Positions 36,789 to 45,202 of a stretch of DNA of 64,000 nucleotides are shown one piece after another. Below the pieces are notes generated by a model, which worked only from the letters and a program-made list of their open reading frames with translations, made no database searches and had not been told where the DNA came from. This DNA is from Yoonia maricola (lineage in GTDB: Bacteria; Pseudomonadota; Alphaproteobacteria; Rhodobacterales; Rhodobacteraceae), in the NCBI RefSeq assembly GCF_002797915.1, contig NZ_PGTY01000001.1, positions 992,001 through 1,056,000 on the forward strand, written 5' to 3'. A program made the translations under genes and the position numbers. Each line of letters starts with the position of its first letter. Positions within the stretch are counted from its first letter, which is position 1.

Positions 36789-37445
36789 TTATTGGGTCAC
36801 AGGGTCGGGCAAAGGCTCGCCCAATGCCACCATGAGGGTCTGCACCCGCTCAAGCAAGCCACGTGATACGCCAGCGTCTTCCACGATCTGGCGCATGGTT
36901 ACAATCGCGCCGTCCGTATCACCCTCCGCCAGGGTCATATAGGCAATCTGCTCAAGCGCCAGCAGGCGAAACGGCTGGCCCGGCTGCGACAATGCATCAA
37001 GGTTTGCACGGCGCGCGGTTGCATCATCTGACGGCAGCATCGCCGCTTTGAGCGCAGCAACATCGCGGTACATTTCAGGAATGTCAGGGTTGATCGCAAC
37101 TTCGTTCAGCGTCTGCGCCGATGCGACAGTATCACCCGCTTCTTGCTGCGTCGCTGCGCGCAAAAGCAATGTCACCGCAGCGGCAGCCCCTTCACCCTCG
37201 ACCTGCGCCATGGCTGCGGCGCGGGCTGAAGGGTCTTGTTCGTCCAGGGCAGTCATCAATGCATCACCTGTGGCCTGGGCCGCATTGCGCGCCTGCGCAT
37301 TGCGATATTCGTTCCAAGCCGCCCCGCCGACCAGCACAAGAACCGCCGCAACTGCAATCCAGCCATAGCGACGCAAATAGCCATACAGCTTTTCACGGCG
37401 CACTTCTTCGGTGACTTCATTGATAAAACTGTCGGTGTCGCTCAC
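36789..37445 (-). CDS. YfgM-like TPR membrane protein
   Basis: A 218-residue protein with a cytoplasmic N-terminus (EVTEEVRREKLYGYLRRYG), one membrane helix (residues ~29-45) and periplasmic TPR-like helices rich in Ala. It matches the YfgM / TPR_21 family, an ancillary SecYEG-associated chaperone-like factor, and its position before bamB and der supports this. GTG 37445 with GGGGAC upstream is favoured; TTG 37457 is possible. Confidence 0.85.
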   Translation of the reverse strand: MSDTDSFINEVTEEVRREKLYGYLRRYGWIAVAAVLVLVGGAAWNEYRNAQARNAAQATGDALMTALDEQDPSARAAAMAQVEGEGAAAAVTLLLRAATQQEAGDTVASAQTLNEVAINPDIPEMYRDVAALKAAMLPSDDATARRANLDALSQPGQPFRLLALEQIAYMTLAEGDTDGAIVTMRQIVEDAGVSRGLLERVQTLMVALGEPLPDPVTQ

Positions 37446-37713
37446 CTTGGTCCCCAATTTCTCGCAGGTTTATAAAGGTCTTTGCGGGTACATATCGTGA
37501 AGCCAACACAATGAACAAGAGGCCAGCCGCAAATGGGCGGATGAATCCCGCCATCCACACGCAAAAGTGCGCTTGCCGTAACGGCATCTTATGTATAAAC
37601 TGAACTGAATGGTTTAGTATATTTTTGTGATCCACGTCCTAAGACGCGGCGTAAAAATAAGCAGACCAAGAGAATGGCTGTATGTCTGATATTCGGCCAA
37701 AGGGGACAACGAC

Positions 37714-38952
37714 ATGAAAATAATACCGGTGATCACCGCCGTTCTGGTTTTGGCTGGCCTTTATATGGTTGTATTTGAACGCGACACGCTGGTCGCATTT
37801 GCCCAAGGTCCTGCTGGCGAAGATATTATTGCGGTCGCACCGGATGAGACAGCGGCAGAAACAACAGAAAACGAAGCAGCCCTTGTCGGTGTCGTGGCCA
37901 CGCATTCGGTTGCTCAGACCATCGACAGTGCGGTCATCCTGCGCGGTCGGACAGAGGCAGCCCGCCAGGTAACCGTTGCGGCAGAAACCTCTGGTCTGGT
38001 GATTTCCGAACCGCGCCGTAAAGGGGCGTTCATCAACGAAGGTGAGATGCTGTGTAACCTTGACCCCGGCACACGCGAAGCGTCGCTGGCCGAAGCGCGC
38101 GCGCGGCTCGCCGAAGCGCAAAGTCGCGTCCCCGAAGCCGAAGCAGGCGTGATCGAGGCCGGCGCCCGCGTCCGCGAGGCTGAGATCAACCTCAATGCCG
38201 CCCAGCGCCTGTCCGTGGATGGCTTTGCGTCCGAGACGCAGCTTGTCAGCGCAGAAGCCGCCATGGAGGCGGCAACCGCCGGTATGCAGGCCGCCCGCTC
38301 TGCGGTGACCTCGGCTGAGGCTGGTATCGAAGCTGCGCAAGCGGCTGTCGCCACTGCCGCGCGAGAGATTGACAAATTGGCGATCACCGCCCCTTTCTCT
38401 GGCCTGTTGGAAACCGACACTGCGGAACTCGGCTCATTGATGCAAACCGGGTCGCCCTGTGCGACGATCATCCAACTCAACCCCATCAAACTGGTGGGCT
38501 TTGTGCCTGAAACCGATGTGTCTAAGGTCAGTGTCGGCGCGATGGCCGGTGCCCGCCTGACCAGCGGTGAACAAGTGGAAGGTCAGGTGACTTTCCTATC
38601 GCGCAGCGCTGATGAATTGACGCGCACCTTCCGAGTGGAAGTCACCGTCGAAAATGAAGACCTTGCAATCAGCGATGGTCAGACGGCTGAAATCCTGATC
38701 GCCTCTGACGGACGCACCGCACATCTGATCGCGCAATCATCACTGACGCTGGATGATGACGGGGTCTTGGGCGTGCGCACCGTAGCCGAAGGCAACCTGG
38801 CACAGTTCATGCCCGTCACCTTGCTGCGCGACACCGCCGAAGGCGTCTGGGTCACCGACCTACCTGAAACGGTTGATATCATCACGGTTGGACAGGAATT
38901 CGTGGTCGATGGCGTTCAGATCGCACCAACATTCACGGAGGCCAAAGGATGA
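37714..38952 (+). CDS. RND efflux periplasmic adaptor protein
   Basis: A 412-residue membrane-fusion protein. An N-terminal hydrophobic segment (residues 4-20) anchors it; a lipoyl half (VTVAAETSGLVIS), a long Ala/Glu-rich alpha hairpin (residues ~125-215), the second lipoyl half (KLAITAPFSGLLE) and beta-barrel (LVGFVPETDVSKVS) follow. It links the RND permease to an outer-membrane channel. Its stop overlaps the permease ATG (ATGA). No TolC-type gene is adjacent. Confidence 0.95.
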   Translation: MKIIPVITAVLVLAGLYMVVFERDTLVAFAQGPAGEDIIAVAPDETAAETTENEAALVGVVATHSVAQTIDSAVILRGRTEAARQVTVAAETSGLVISEPRRKGAFINEGEMLCNLDPGTREASLAEARARLAEAQSRVPEAEAGVIEAGARVREAEINLNAAQRLSVDGFASETQLVSAEAAMEAATAGMQAARSAVTSAEAGIEAAQAAVATAAREIDKLAITAPFSGLLETDTAELGSLMQTGSPCATIIQLNPIKLVGFVPETDVSKVSVGAMAGARLTSGEQVEGQVTFLSRSADELTRTFRVEVTVENEDLAISDGQTAEILIASDGRTAHLIAQSSLTLDDDGVLGVRTVAEGNLAQFMPVTLLRDTAEGVWVTDLPETVDIITVGQEFVVDGVQIAPTFTEAKG

Positions 38953-41900
38953 CTGGACTGGTTGACTGGGCCGCCTCGCGCGCCCGGATGGTTCTGGCCT
39001 TCATTGCCCTCTCGCTTCTGGCGGGGGGCATGGCCTATGTCGGCCTGCCCAAAGAGGGTGAGCCGGACATCGAAATCCCTGCGATCTTCGTATCGGTCCC
39101 CTTCCCCGGCATTTCCGCCGAAGACAGCGAAACCCTGTTAGTCAAACCGATGGAGTCCGAACTTTCCGATCTGGACGGCTTGAAAACCATGTCCGCGACG
39201 GCTGCCGAAGGCTATGCCGGCGTGGCACTTGAGTTTGAGTTTGGCTGGGATAAAACCAAGATCCTTGCCGATATCCGCTCGGCCATGAACAACGCAGAGG
39301 CGCAATTTCCAAGCGGTGCGGACCAGTATTCAATCAATGAAATCAACTTTTCTGAATTCCCCATCGTCATCGTCAACCTGACAGGTCAGGTTCCGGAACG
39401 CACACTGCTGCGCGTTGCCAAAGACTTGCAAGACCGCATCGAGGGGCTTGATGCCGTGCTCGAAGCGGGGCTTGCCGGGCAGCGTGACGAGATGCTGGAG
39501 GTGGTGATCGACCCTCTAAGGCTGGAGGCCTATAACGTTACCGCTGACGAATTGATCAATGTTGTCAGCAACAACAACTTGCTCATCGCGGCAGGTGAGG
39601 TCGAAACGGCGCAAGGGACATTTGCGGTCAAAATCCCATCATCTTTCGATGAACCGCAAGACATTTATAACCTGCCCGTCAAAACCAATGGTGACCGGGT
39701 GATCACACTTGGCGATCTGGCGCTGATCCGCCTGACGTTTGAAGATCGCGCTGGCACGGCGCGCTTTAACGGGGTGAATACGGTGGCCCTGCAAGTGGTC
39801 AAACGCAAAGGGTTCAACCTGATCGACACGGCTGCCCTCGTGAAAGAGGTGGTCGAGGAGGAGCGCGCAAGCTGGTCGCCCGAACTGCAATCGGCCATTC
39901 AGGTCGGCACCTCAAACGATCAGTCCCGCAACGTGGCCTCCATGGTCAGTCAGTTGGAAGGGTCGGTGCTGACCGCTATTGCGCTGGTGATGATCGTGGT
40001 GTTGGCAGCCTTAGGCACGCGTCCTGCGCTGCTGGTTGGCTTCGCGATCCCAACATCGTTCCTGTTATGCTTTGCCTTGCTGGCGGTGATGGAAATCACC
40101 ATCTCGAACATCGTTATGTTCGGCCTGATCCTTGCGGTGGGTATGCTGGTAGATGGGGCCATCGTCGTGGTCGAATATGCCGACAAGCGCATCAAAGAGG
40201 GCAGCGGCCCGATGCACGCCTATGTCGAAGCGGCCAAACGCATGTTCTGGCCGATCATCTCGTCCACCGCGACGACGCTCTGTGCCTTCCTGCCAATGCT
40301 TTTCTGGCCCGGCGTGCCGGGGCAATTCATGGGCATGCTCCCCGTCACACTGATCTTTGTTCTTTCGGCATCTCTGGTCGTTGCACTGGTCTACCTGCCC
40401 GTTATGGGCGGCGTGACAGGACGGATGAGCCGCTTGTTCGGCAACGCATCCGATGCGCTACGTGCGCGGCTGCCGTGGTTTGTACGCGCGCTCTTGGTGC
40501 TGCCGGCGATCATGGTGGTCTTTACTGGCGCCATGCTCACGCTCAACCCCGGTTATCTGACCGGTCAAGCGGTACAAACCAGCGGACTAAGTGACAGCTT
40601 GCCCGGTATGATCCTGTTCCTTATTGGCGCGTTTTTGTTGTCCATCACCATCGGTGCAGCCAAGATCGAACGCGAGGCAAAGACCATCAAGGCAGGCTAC
40701 CGCCGCACACCCTTTGGCCGTATCATGCACTTTATTGCAGGAAATCCGGTGATGCCGCTGGTCACCGTTGGGGCCGTGGTGTTCATCGTCATTTCGATCT
40801 TTGGCTACTATGGCAACAACAACAATGGCGTCGAATTCTTCGTGGAATCCGAACCAGAGCAAGCCATCGTCTACGTGCGCGCCCGTGGCAACCTGTCGCT
40901 TGAGGAAAAAGACGATCTGGTGCGGCAGGCCGAAGACATCGTGCTGGCTCACCCCGGTGTTATCACGGCATTTTCCTTCGCGGGCGACGGCGGGCTGAAC
41001 ACGGATGCCAGCGGGGCCAGCATCCCCGGCGATACGGTCGGTCAGGTCCAGCTTGAGACAATCCCTTGGGAAGACCGCGCCGGTATTGCCGAACTTGATG
41101 GCGATGTGGTTTTGGCCGAATTGCAAGAACAGCTCAACACGATCCCCGGCATCGAGACTGAAATTCTGGCCCAATCGCGCGGGCCTGCTTCGGCCAAACC
41201 GGTGCATCTGCGCTTGAAAAGCGACAACTTTGAAGAGCTGCGCGCGGCCACAAGCATTGCGCGCGCGCAATTCGACCAAACGCCCGGCCTGATCACAATT
41301 GAGGATTCGCTCCCCCTGCCCGGCATCGATTGGCAAATCGACGTCGATGTGGAAAAAGCAGGCCGCTACGGCGCGAATGTGGCCACCGTTGGTGCGATGG
41401 TACAGATGGTCACGCGGGGCATTCTGCTGGACACCATGCGCGTTGACAGCTCTGACGAAGAAATCGAAATCCGCGTCCGTTTGCCCGAACAAGACCGTGT
41501 GCTGTCCACACTTGATAATCTCAAGGTGCGCACAAATCAGGGGCAAATCCCGCTGTCGAACTTCATCACGCGGACGCCTGTTGAAAAGCTCGCCCAGATC
41601 GACCGGATCGAACAGAAGCGATATTTCGATGTAAAGGCAGGTGTCGCAACAGGGCTGACAAACCTGAGCGTTGATGGTGAAACCATCGCCGTGGTGCGTA
41701 TCATCAGCGAAGATGCTACCGGCATGGACCGCTATGATGTGGTGACGCTGCTGGATGACACAACCTTTGCCAGCCTGACGGAACATGTCAACAACGATGA
41801 TATCTCCGAGACGCCGCTCAACGCAAACGAACGGATCGCTGTACTGACAGAATGGCTTGAAACCACGCCCCTGCCCGCCTCAATCGAATGGGAATGGACC

Positions 41901-42641
41901 GGTGATCAAGAAGATCAGGCTGAATCAGGCGCCTTCCTGCAAACCGCCTTTGCAGGGGCCTTGGGTCTGATGTTCATCATCCTGCTGGCGCAGTTCAACA
42001 GCATCTACAACTCCATCCTTGTTTTGATGGCCGTGGTTATGTCCACAGCGGGTTCGCTGGTGGGGATGCTGGTGATGGATCAACCCTTCTCGATCATCAT
42101 GACGGGCACTGGGATCGTGGCACTCGCGGGTATCGTGGTGAACAACAACATCATTCTGATCGACACCTATCAGGAATACAGCAAATACATGCCGCGGACC
42201 GAGGCGATCACGCGCACAGCAGAGGCGCGTATCCGCCCCGTGTTACTGACCACAATTACGACGATGGCAGGTCTTGCGCCAATGATGTTCGGCCTCAGCC
42301 TTGATTTCATGAATGGCGGCTATTCGATCGACAGCCCGACAGCACTGTGGTGGAAACAACTGGCCACCGCCGTTGTCTTCGGGCTTGGGATCGCCACCAT
42401 GCTGACGCTGGTATTCACGCCATCTATGCTGGCCGTGCGCGTCTGGTTCGTCACTTATGTGCAATGGTTCGCGCAACTGCTCGCGAAACTCTCAATGGGC
42501 CGCAGCAGCAAAGCGGCACGCGACTGGGCACTGGCACGTCAGGCGAAACGGATCAAACACCCCGAGTTCATCTGGGACGATGGCGAACCGGCAAAAGCAC
42601 CGCCGCTTGAATTGAAAGCTGCGGTGCAAGCAGCAGAATAA
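38949..42641 (+). CDS. RND efflux permease with enlarged central linker
   Basis: A 1230-residue AcrB/MexF-type proton-driven pump. It has the first helix (MVLAFIALSLLAGGMAYVGLPKE), periplasmic porter domains, helix bundle one with MFGLILAVGMLVDGAIVVVEYADK (proton-relay Asp), and helix bundle two with GTGIVALAGIVVNNNIILIDTYQEY. It is about 180 residues longer than usual. Part of the excess is a region around residues 500-600 between the two halves with two extra hydrophobic stretches (LLVLPAIMVVFTGAM and MILFLIGAFLLSITIG). The substrate is unknown. A terminator follows directly. Confidence 0.94.
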   Translation: MTGLVDWAASRARMVLAFIALSLLAGGMAYVGLPKEGEPDIEIPAIFVSVPFPGISAEDSETLLVKPMESELSDLDGLKTMSATAAEGYAGVALEFEFGWDKTKILADIRSAMNNAEAQFPSGADQYSINEINFSEFPIVIVNLTGQVPERTLLRVAKDLQDRIEGLDAVLEAGLAGQRDEMLEVVIDPLRLEAYNVTADELINVVSNNNLLIAAGEVETAQGTFAVKIPSSFDEPQDIYNLPVKTNGDRVITLGDLALIRLTFEDRAGTARFNGVNTVALQVVKRKGFNLIDTAALVKEVVEEERASWSPELQSAIQVGTSNDQSRNVASMVSQLEGSVLTAIALVMIVVLAALGTRPALLVGFAIPTSFLLCFALLAVMEITISNIVMFGLILAVGMLVDGAIVVVEYADKRIKEGSGPMHAYVEAAKRMFWPIISSTATTLCAFLPMLFWPGVPGQFMGMLPVTLIFVLSASLVVALVYLPVMGGVTGRMSRLFGNASDALRARLPWFVRALLVLPAIMVVFTGAMLTLNPGYLTGQAVQTSGLSDSLPGMILFLIGAFLLSITIGAAKIEREAKTIKAGYRRTPFGRIMHFIAGNPVMPLVTVGAVVFIVISIFGYYGNNNNGVEFFVESEPEQAIVYVRARGNLSLEEKDDLVRQAEDIVLAHPGVITAFSFAGDGGLNTDASGASIPGDTVGQVQLETIPWEDRAGIAELDGDVVLAELQEQLNTIPGIETEILAQSRGPASAKPVHLRLKSDNFEELRAATSIARAQFDQTPGLITIEDSLPLPGIDWQIDVDVEKAGRYGANVATVGAMVQMVTRGILLDTMRVDSSDEEIEIRVRLPEQDRVLSTLDNLKVRTNQGQIPLSNFITRTPVEKLAQIDRIEQKRYFDVKAGVATGLTNLSVDGETIAVVRIISEDATGMDRYDVVTLLDDTTFASLTEHVNNDDISETPLNANERIAVLTEWLETTPLPASIEWEWTGDQEDQAESGAFLQTAFAGALGLMFIILLAQFNSIYNSILVLMAVVMSTAGSLVGMLVMDQPFSIIMTGTGIVALAGIVVNNNIILIDTYQEYSKYMPRTEAITRTAEARIRPVLLTTITTMAGLAPMMFGLSLDFMNGGYSIDSPTALWWKQLATAVVFGLGIATMLTLVFTPSMLAVRVWFVTYVQWFAQLLAKLSMGRSSKAARDWALARQAKRIKHPEFIWDDGEPAKAPPLELKAAVQAAE

Positions 42642-42676
42642 AGTAAAGGCCCGATATTATTCGGGCCCTTTACTTC
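42641..42676. terminator. Bidirectional terminator after RND operon
   Basis: AAGTAAAGGCCCGA pairs with TCGGGCCCTTTACTT, leaving one bulged G, with a 6-nt loop. It begins at the last base of the RND permease gene and separates it from the convergent unknown gene at 42698. Confidence 0.85.
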
Positions 42677-42697
42677 ATAAAAGTGATGGTTCACCGC

Positions 42698-43525
42698 TCA
42701 AAACGAACGATTTCTGTAAGCCTGCGAAATCTCATACTCGGCGATGCGGTTGTTCCAGATACGCGCATTGTCATTGAAACGATACCGCATGTAACGCGCG
42801 GTCGTGATTTCCTCATTCATGTTGCCACCATAGTCTAGCTTTAAGACACCCTGACAACTCGCATCCGCCGGACCATCAAGAATGCTGCCCATTGTCTGAT
42901 AACGCAGATGCAAACGGTCACATGCAACGTCGTGCGGCACATCTGCCAGCCCTTGCTCTGTCAGGACCCAAAAGGCGTAGGGGGCGCCAATGGACAGATC
43001 CGACGATGTCGGGACGCCGTATTTTGCGGTGAACCCAGCGTAAATGTCATCGTTTTCGGGCTCTTCTGTACTCTGATCAGCAAAGAAATAACTGACTTCT
43101 ATCGCCTCGACCTGATACCCGGTAACCGGCAAACCAATAGACAACTCCACCGTCGCCTGATGCATCTGCGATACACCCAGTGGCGTAGTTGGGGCCTCAA
43201 AAGTCATCTCTCTAACATAGCTCATGTCCTTGCTCGGTGATCCAAATGTGATCGGGCGCCTTTCGTGATCAACCAGTGCAAACCCCCGCTCGATCATCGC
43301 GCGACACGCAGCGTCCGCCGCCATACCGGTATGCAAACCGAGTATGTCGTCAAAGGGCGCCAATGGTTTCTCATCTGACGGGGACGCCTCTGTTTCGGGC
43401 CAAACGTTTGCCTGAAGAACAGCACACTCTACAGGCAGTGCCATCTCGGTCTTGCCTGTAGTCCACACAAAGAAAGCCCCTACACCAGCAACACAGACAA
43501 TCGTTGCCACGATCAAGATACGCAT
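42698..43525 (-). CDS. Unknown exported protein
   Basis: A 275-residue protein that I do not recognise. Residues 1-21 form a hydrophobic signal or anchor (MRILIVATIVCVAGVGAFFVW). The rest is soluble with several cysteines (C34, a pair around AACRAMIERGF, and later DVACDRL and DASCQGVL) that could form disulfides in the periplasm. The stretch ILGLHTGMAADAACRAMIERGF suggests a repeat-type ligand domain seen in small periplasmic proteins. It stands alone between a terminator and a divergent ArsR gene. Confidence 0.65.
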   Translation of the reverse strand: MRILIVATIVCVAGVGAFFVWTTGKTEMALPVECAVLQANVWPETEASPSDEKPLAPFDDILGLHTGMAADAACRAMIERGFALVDHERRPITFGSPSKDMSYVREMTFEAPTTPLGVSQMHQATVELSIGLPVTGYQVEAIEVSYFFADQSTEEPENDDIYAGFTAKYGVPTSSDLSIGAPYAFWVLTEQGLADVPHDVACDRLHLRYQTMGSILDGPADASCQGVLKLDYGGNMNEEITTARYMRYRFNDNARIWNNRIAEYEISQAYRNRSF

Positions 43526-43637
43526 AGTTAGAACTCCTAAAACATGTGTTTGCTAGCTAATATGAGGGGTGATGCAAAGCAAGCATTTGTAATAACGTGT
43601 TTTTTGCTTGATCGCGACAGCGCGCTTATTTTCCAAG

Positions 43638-43665
43638 TTGATTAATTAACTAATTGGTTTAATAG
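43638..43665 (+). promoter_or_regulatory. Promoter with internal dyad before arsR-type gene
   Basis: TTGATT and TAATAG are spaced by 16 bp. Between them lies AATTA-AC-TAATT, a small dyad suited to autoregulation. The predicted start of transcription is within a few bases of ATG 43673, so the mRNA would be leaderless or nearly so. Confidence 0.5.
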
Positions 43666-43672
43666 TAGCCCT

Positions 43673-44011
43673 ATGGACAGTTCAGATCAGCTCGACGCCA
43701 CATTCTCGGCCCTAGCCCACCCCACTCGACGTGCGATCCTTGCGCGTCTGGCCGAGGGCGAGGCAACCGTGAACACTTTGGCAGAGCCATTCGAGATGAG
43801 CTTGCCTGCGATCTCAAAACATATCCGCGTGCTTGAAAAGGCGGGGCTGATCAAACGGGGGCGCAATGCCCAGTTTCGCCCGTGCACACTTGATGCGCAG
43901 CCGCTTGCGGCTGTGGCGCTGTGGACCGACCAATACCGTCACATATGGGACGTAAGGTTCGATGCGATGGATCGCATACTCAATAACATGAAGGATGCAA
44001 AAGATGAGTGA
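43673..44011 (+). CDS. ArsR-family transcriptional regulator
   Basis: A 112-residue winged-helix regulator. The DNA-binding part is LAHPTRRAILARLAEGEATVNTLAEPFEMSLPAISKHIRVLEKAGL (residues 14-61). It lacks the metal-binding Cys motif ELCVCDL of arsenic sensors, and belongs to the ArsR group that is paired with SRPBCC proteins. The stop codon overlaps the next gene by eight bases. An A/T-rich dyad upstream is a likely operator. Confidence 0.92.
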   Translation: MDSSDQLDATFSALAHPTRRAILARLAEGEATVNTLAEPFEMSLPAISKHIRVLEKAGLIKRGRNAQFRPCTLDAQPLAAVALWTDQYRHIWDVRFDAMDRILNNMKDAKDE

Positions 44012-44489
44012 CCAACCAACTTGGGTGCGTTTGCAGCGCACATTCGATGCACCGATCGACAAGGTTTGGAACATGTGGACCGACCCCGACCTCTTTAAGC
44101 AATGGTACGGTCCCATGGGCATGCGCGTCCCGACCGCCGAAATGGACGTTCAGGTCGGCGGCACCCGCAAGGTCAACATGACAATGAAAACGCCCGAACG
44201 CGAGATGAGCATGTGGTTCATCGGCGTCTATAAAGAAATCAACGCACCACATCGCCTTGTCTACACCGAAAGCATGTGTGAACCCGACGGCACACTGATC
44301 CCACCGCAAAGCATGGGCATGCCCGAAGGCAGCCCGGACATCACCGAGGTCATTGTCGAACTCAGCGAGGAGAACGGCAAAACCCAGATGACCATGGTGC
44401 ACGTGGGCGTGCCCGCTGGCACGGCTGGCGAAGGCGGCTGGAACCAAGCACTGGATAAGCTGGGGGAGATGATCAACAGTCAGGGCTGA
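44004..44489 (+). CDS. SRPBCC/AHSA1 domain protein
   Basis: A 161-residue START-like (SRPBCC, activator of Hsp90 ATPase 1-like) protein with VRLQRTFDAPIDKVWNMWTDPDLFKQWYGP and a C-terminal GWNQALDKLGEMI helix that closes the cavity. These bind hydrophobic ligands. Together with the overlapping ArsR gene it forms a common two-gene cassette; the ligand and regulation are unknown. Confidence 0.9.
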   Translation: MSDQPTWVRLQRTFDAPIDKVWNMWTDPDLFKQWYGPMGMRVPTAEMDVQVGGTRKVNMTMKTPEREMSMWFIGVYKEINAPHRLVYTESMCEPDGTLIPPQSMGMPEGSPDITEVIVELSEENGKTQMTMVHVGVPAGTAGEGGWNQALDKLGEMINSQG

Positions 44490-44573
44490 GCGACACCATG
44501 AGGGGCTCAATTGATCGCAGAGCGCTCTTTAGTTTAACTTTCCGCGGCAGCGCGAATGCCCCCCTTTATGATA

Positions 44574-44594
44574 CTGTGTCACAGACACTGTGTC
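44574..44594. promoter_or_regulatory. Two abutting 11-bp palindromes before DUF523 gene
   Basis: CTGTG-T-CACAG (44574-44584) and GACAC-T-GTGTC (44584-44594) share one base and lie 35-55 bp before ATG 44630; ACTGTGTC also occurs as a direct repeat. A TAAAAT box at 44609-44614 follows. This is a candidate operator. Confidence 0.4.
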
Positions 44595-44629
44595 TTGGCG
44601 GGGTGACCTAAAATCTGTATCTAAGTGGT

Positions 44630-45154
44630 ATGGAGCGCATTCTTATCTCAGCTTGTCTTATTGGCCGTCCAGTACGCTATAATGGGACGGCCAAAGCATG
44701 CGGCAGCGACGACATCTTGGCCCGCTGGAAGACCGAACATCGGCTCGTATCAATCTGCCCGGAAATTTCCGTTGGCTTCCCGACGCCACGACCACCTGCC
44801 GAAATACGTGGGCCCATCAACGGGTCCATGGGTGATTTTCAGGGATCAGATGTGCTTGCAGGACATGCATCTATCGTTGAAGACACTGGCAGGGATGTAA
44901 CAGAGCTATATGTAAGAGCGGCCCACGAAACTGTTGTATTGGCGCAGGAAAAAGGTTGCCGTCACGCTGTTCTGACAGATGGCTCGCCGTCTTGCGGCTC
45001 AAGCTTCATTTACGACGGAACTTTCTTGGGAAAAACAAAACAAGGTAGTGGGGCCACGGCAGCAGCGCTAGGGCAGGCCGGTATTCAGGTCTGGGCAGAA
45101 ACAGATATTGAAGCTCTGGATGCAGTGCTAAAGGCGGCGTCTTTTACAGAGTAA
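44630..45154 (+). CDS. DUF523 family protein
   Basis: A 174-residue protein of the DUF523 family: ISACLIGRPVRYNGTAK at the start, ICPEISVGFPTPRPPAEI, and HAVLTDGSPSCGSSFIYDGTF. Conserved Cys in ACLIG, CPE and SCGS suggest a metal or thiol site. Function is unknown. The usual CPE.GG motif reads CPEISVG. No operon partner. Confidence 0.88.
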   Translation: MERILISACLIGRPVRYNGTAKACGSDDILARWKTEHRLVSICPEISVGFPTPRPPAEIRGPINGSMGDFQGSDVLAGHASIVEDTGRDVTELYVRAAHETVVLAQEKGCRHAVLTDGSPSCGSSFIYDGTFLGKTKQGSGATAAALGQAGIQVWAETDIEALDAVLKAASFTE

Positions 45155-45202
45155 AAAAACAAGATCACGATATGCTCCACGGGGGTCGTATAAAACCCGG
45201 TC

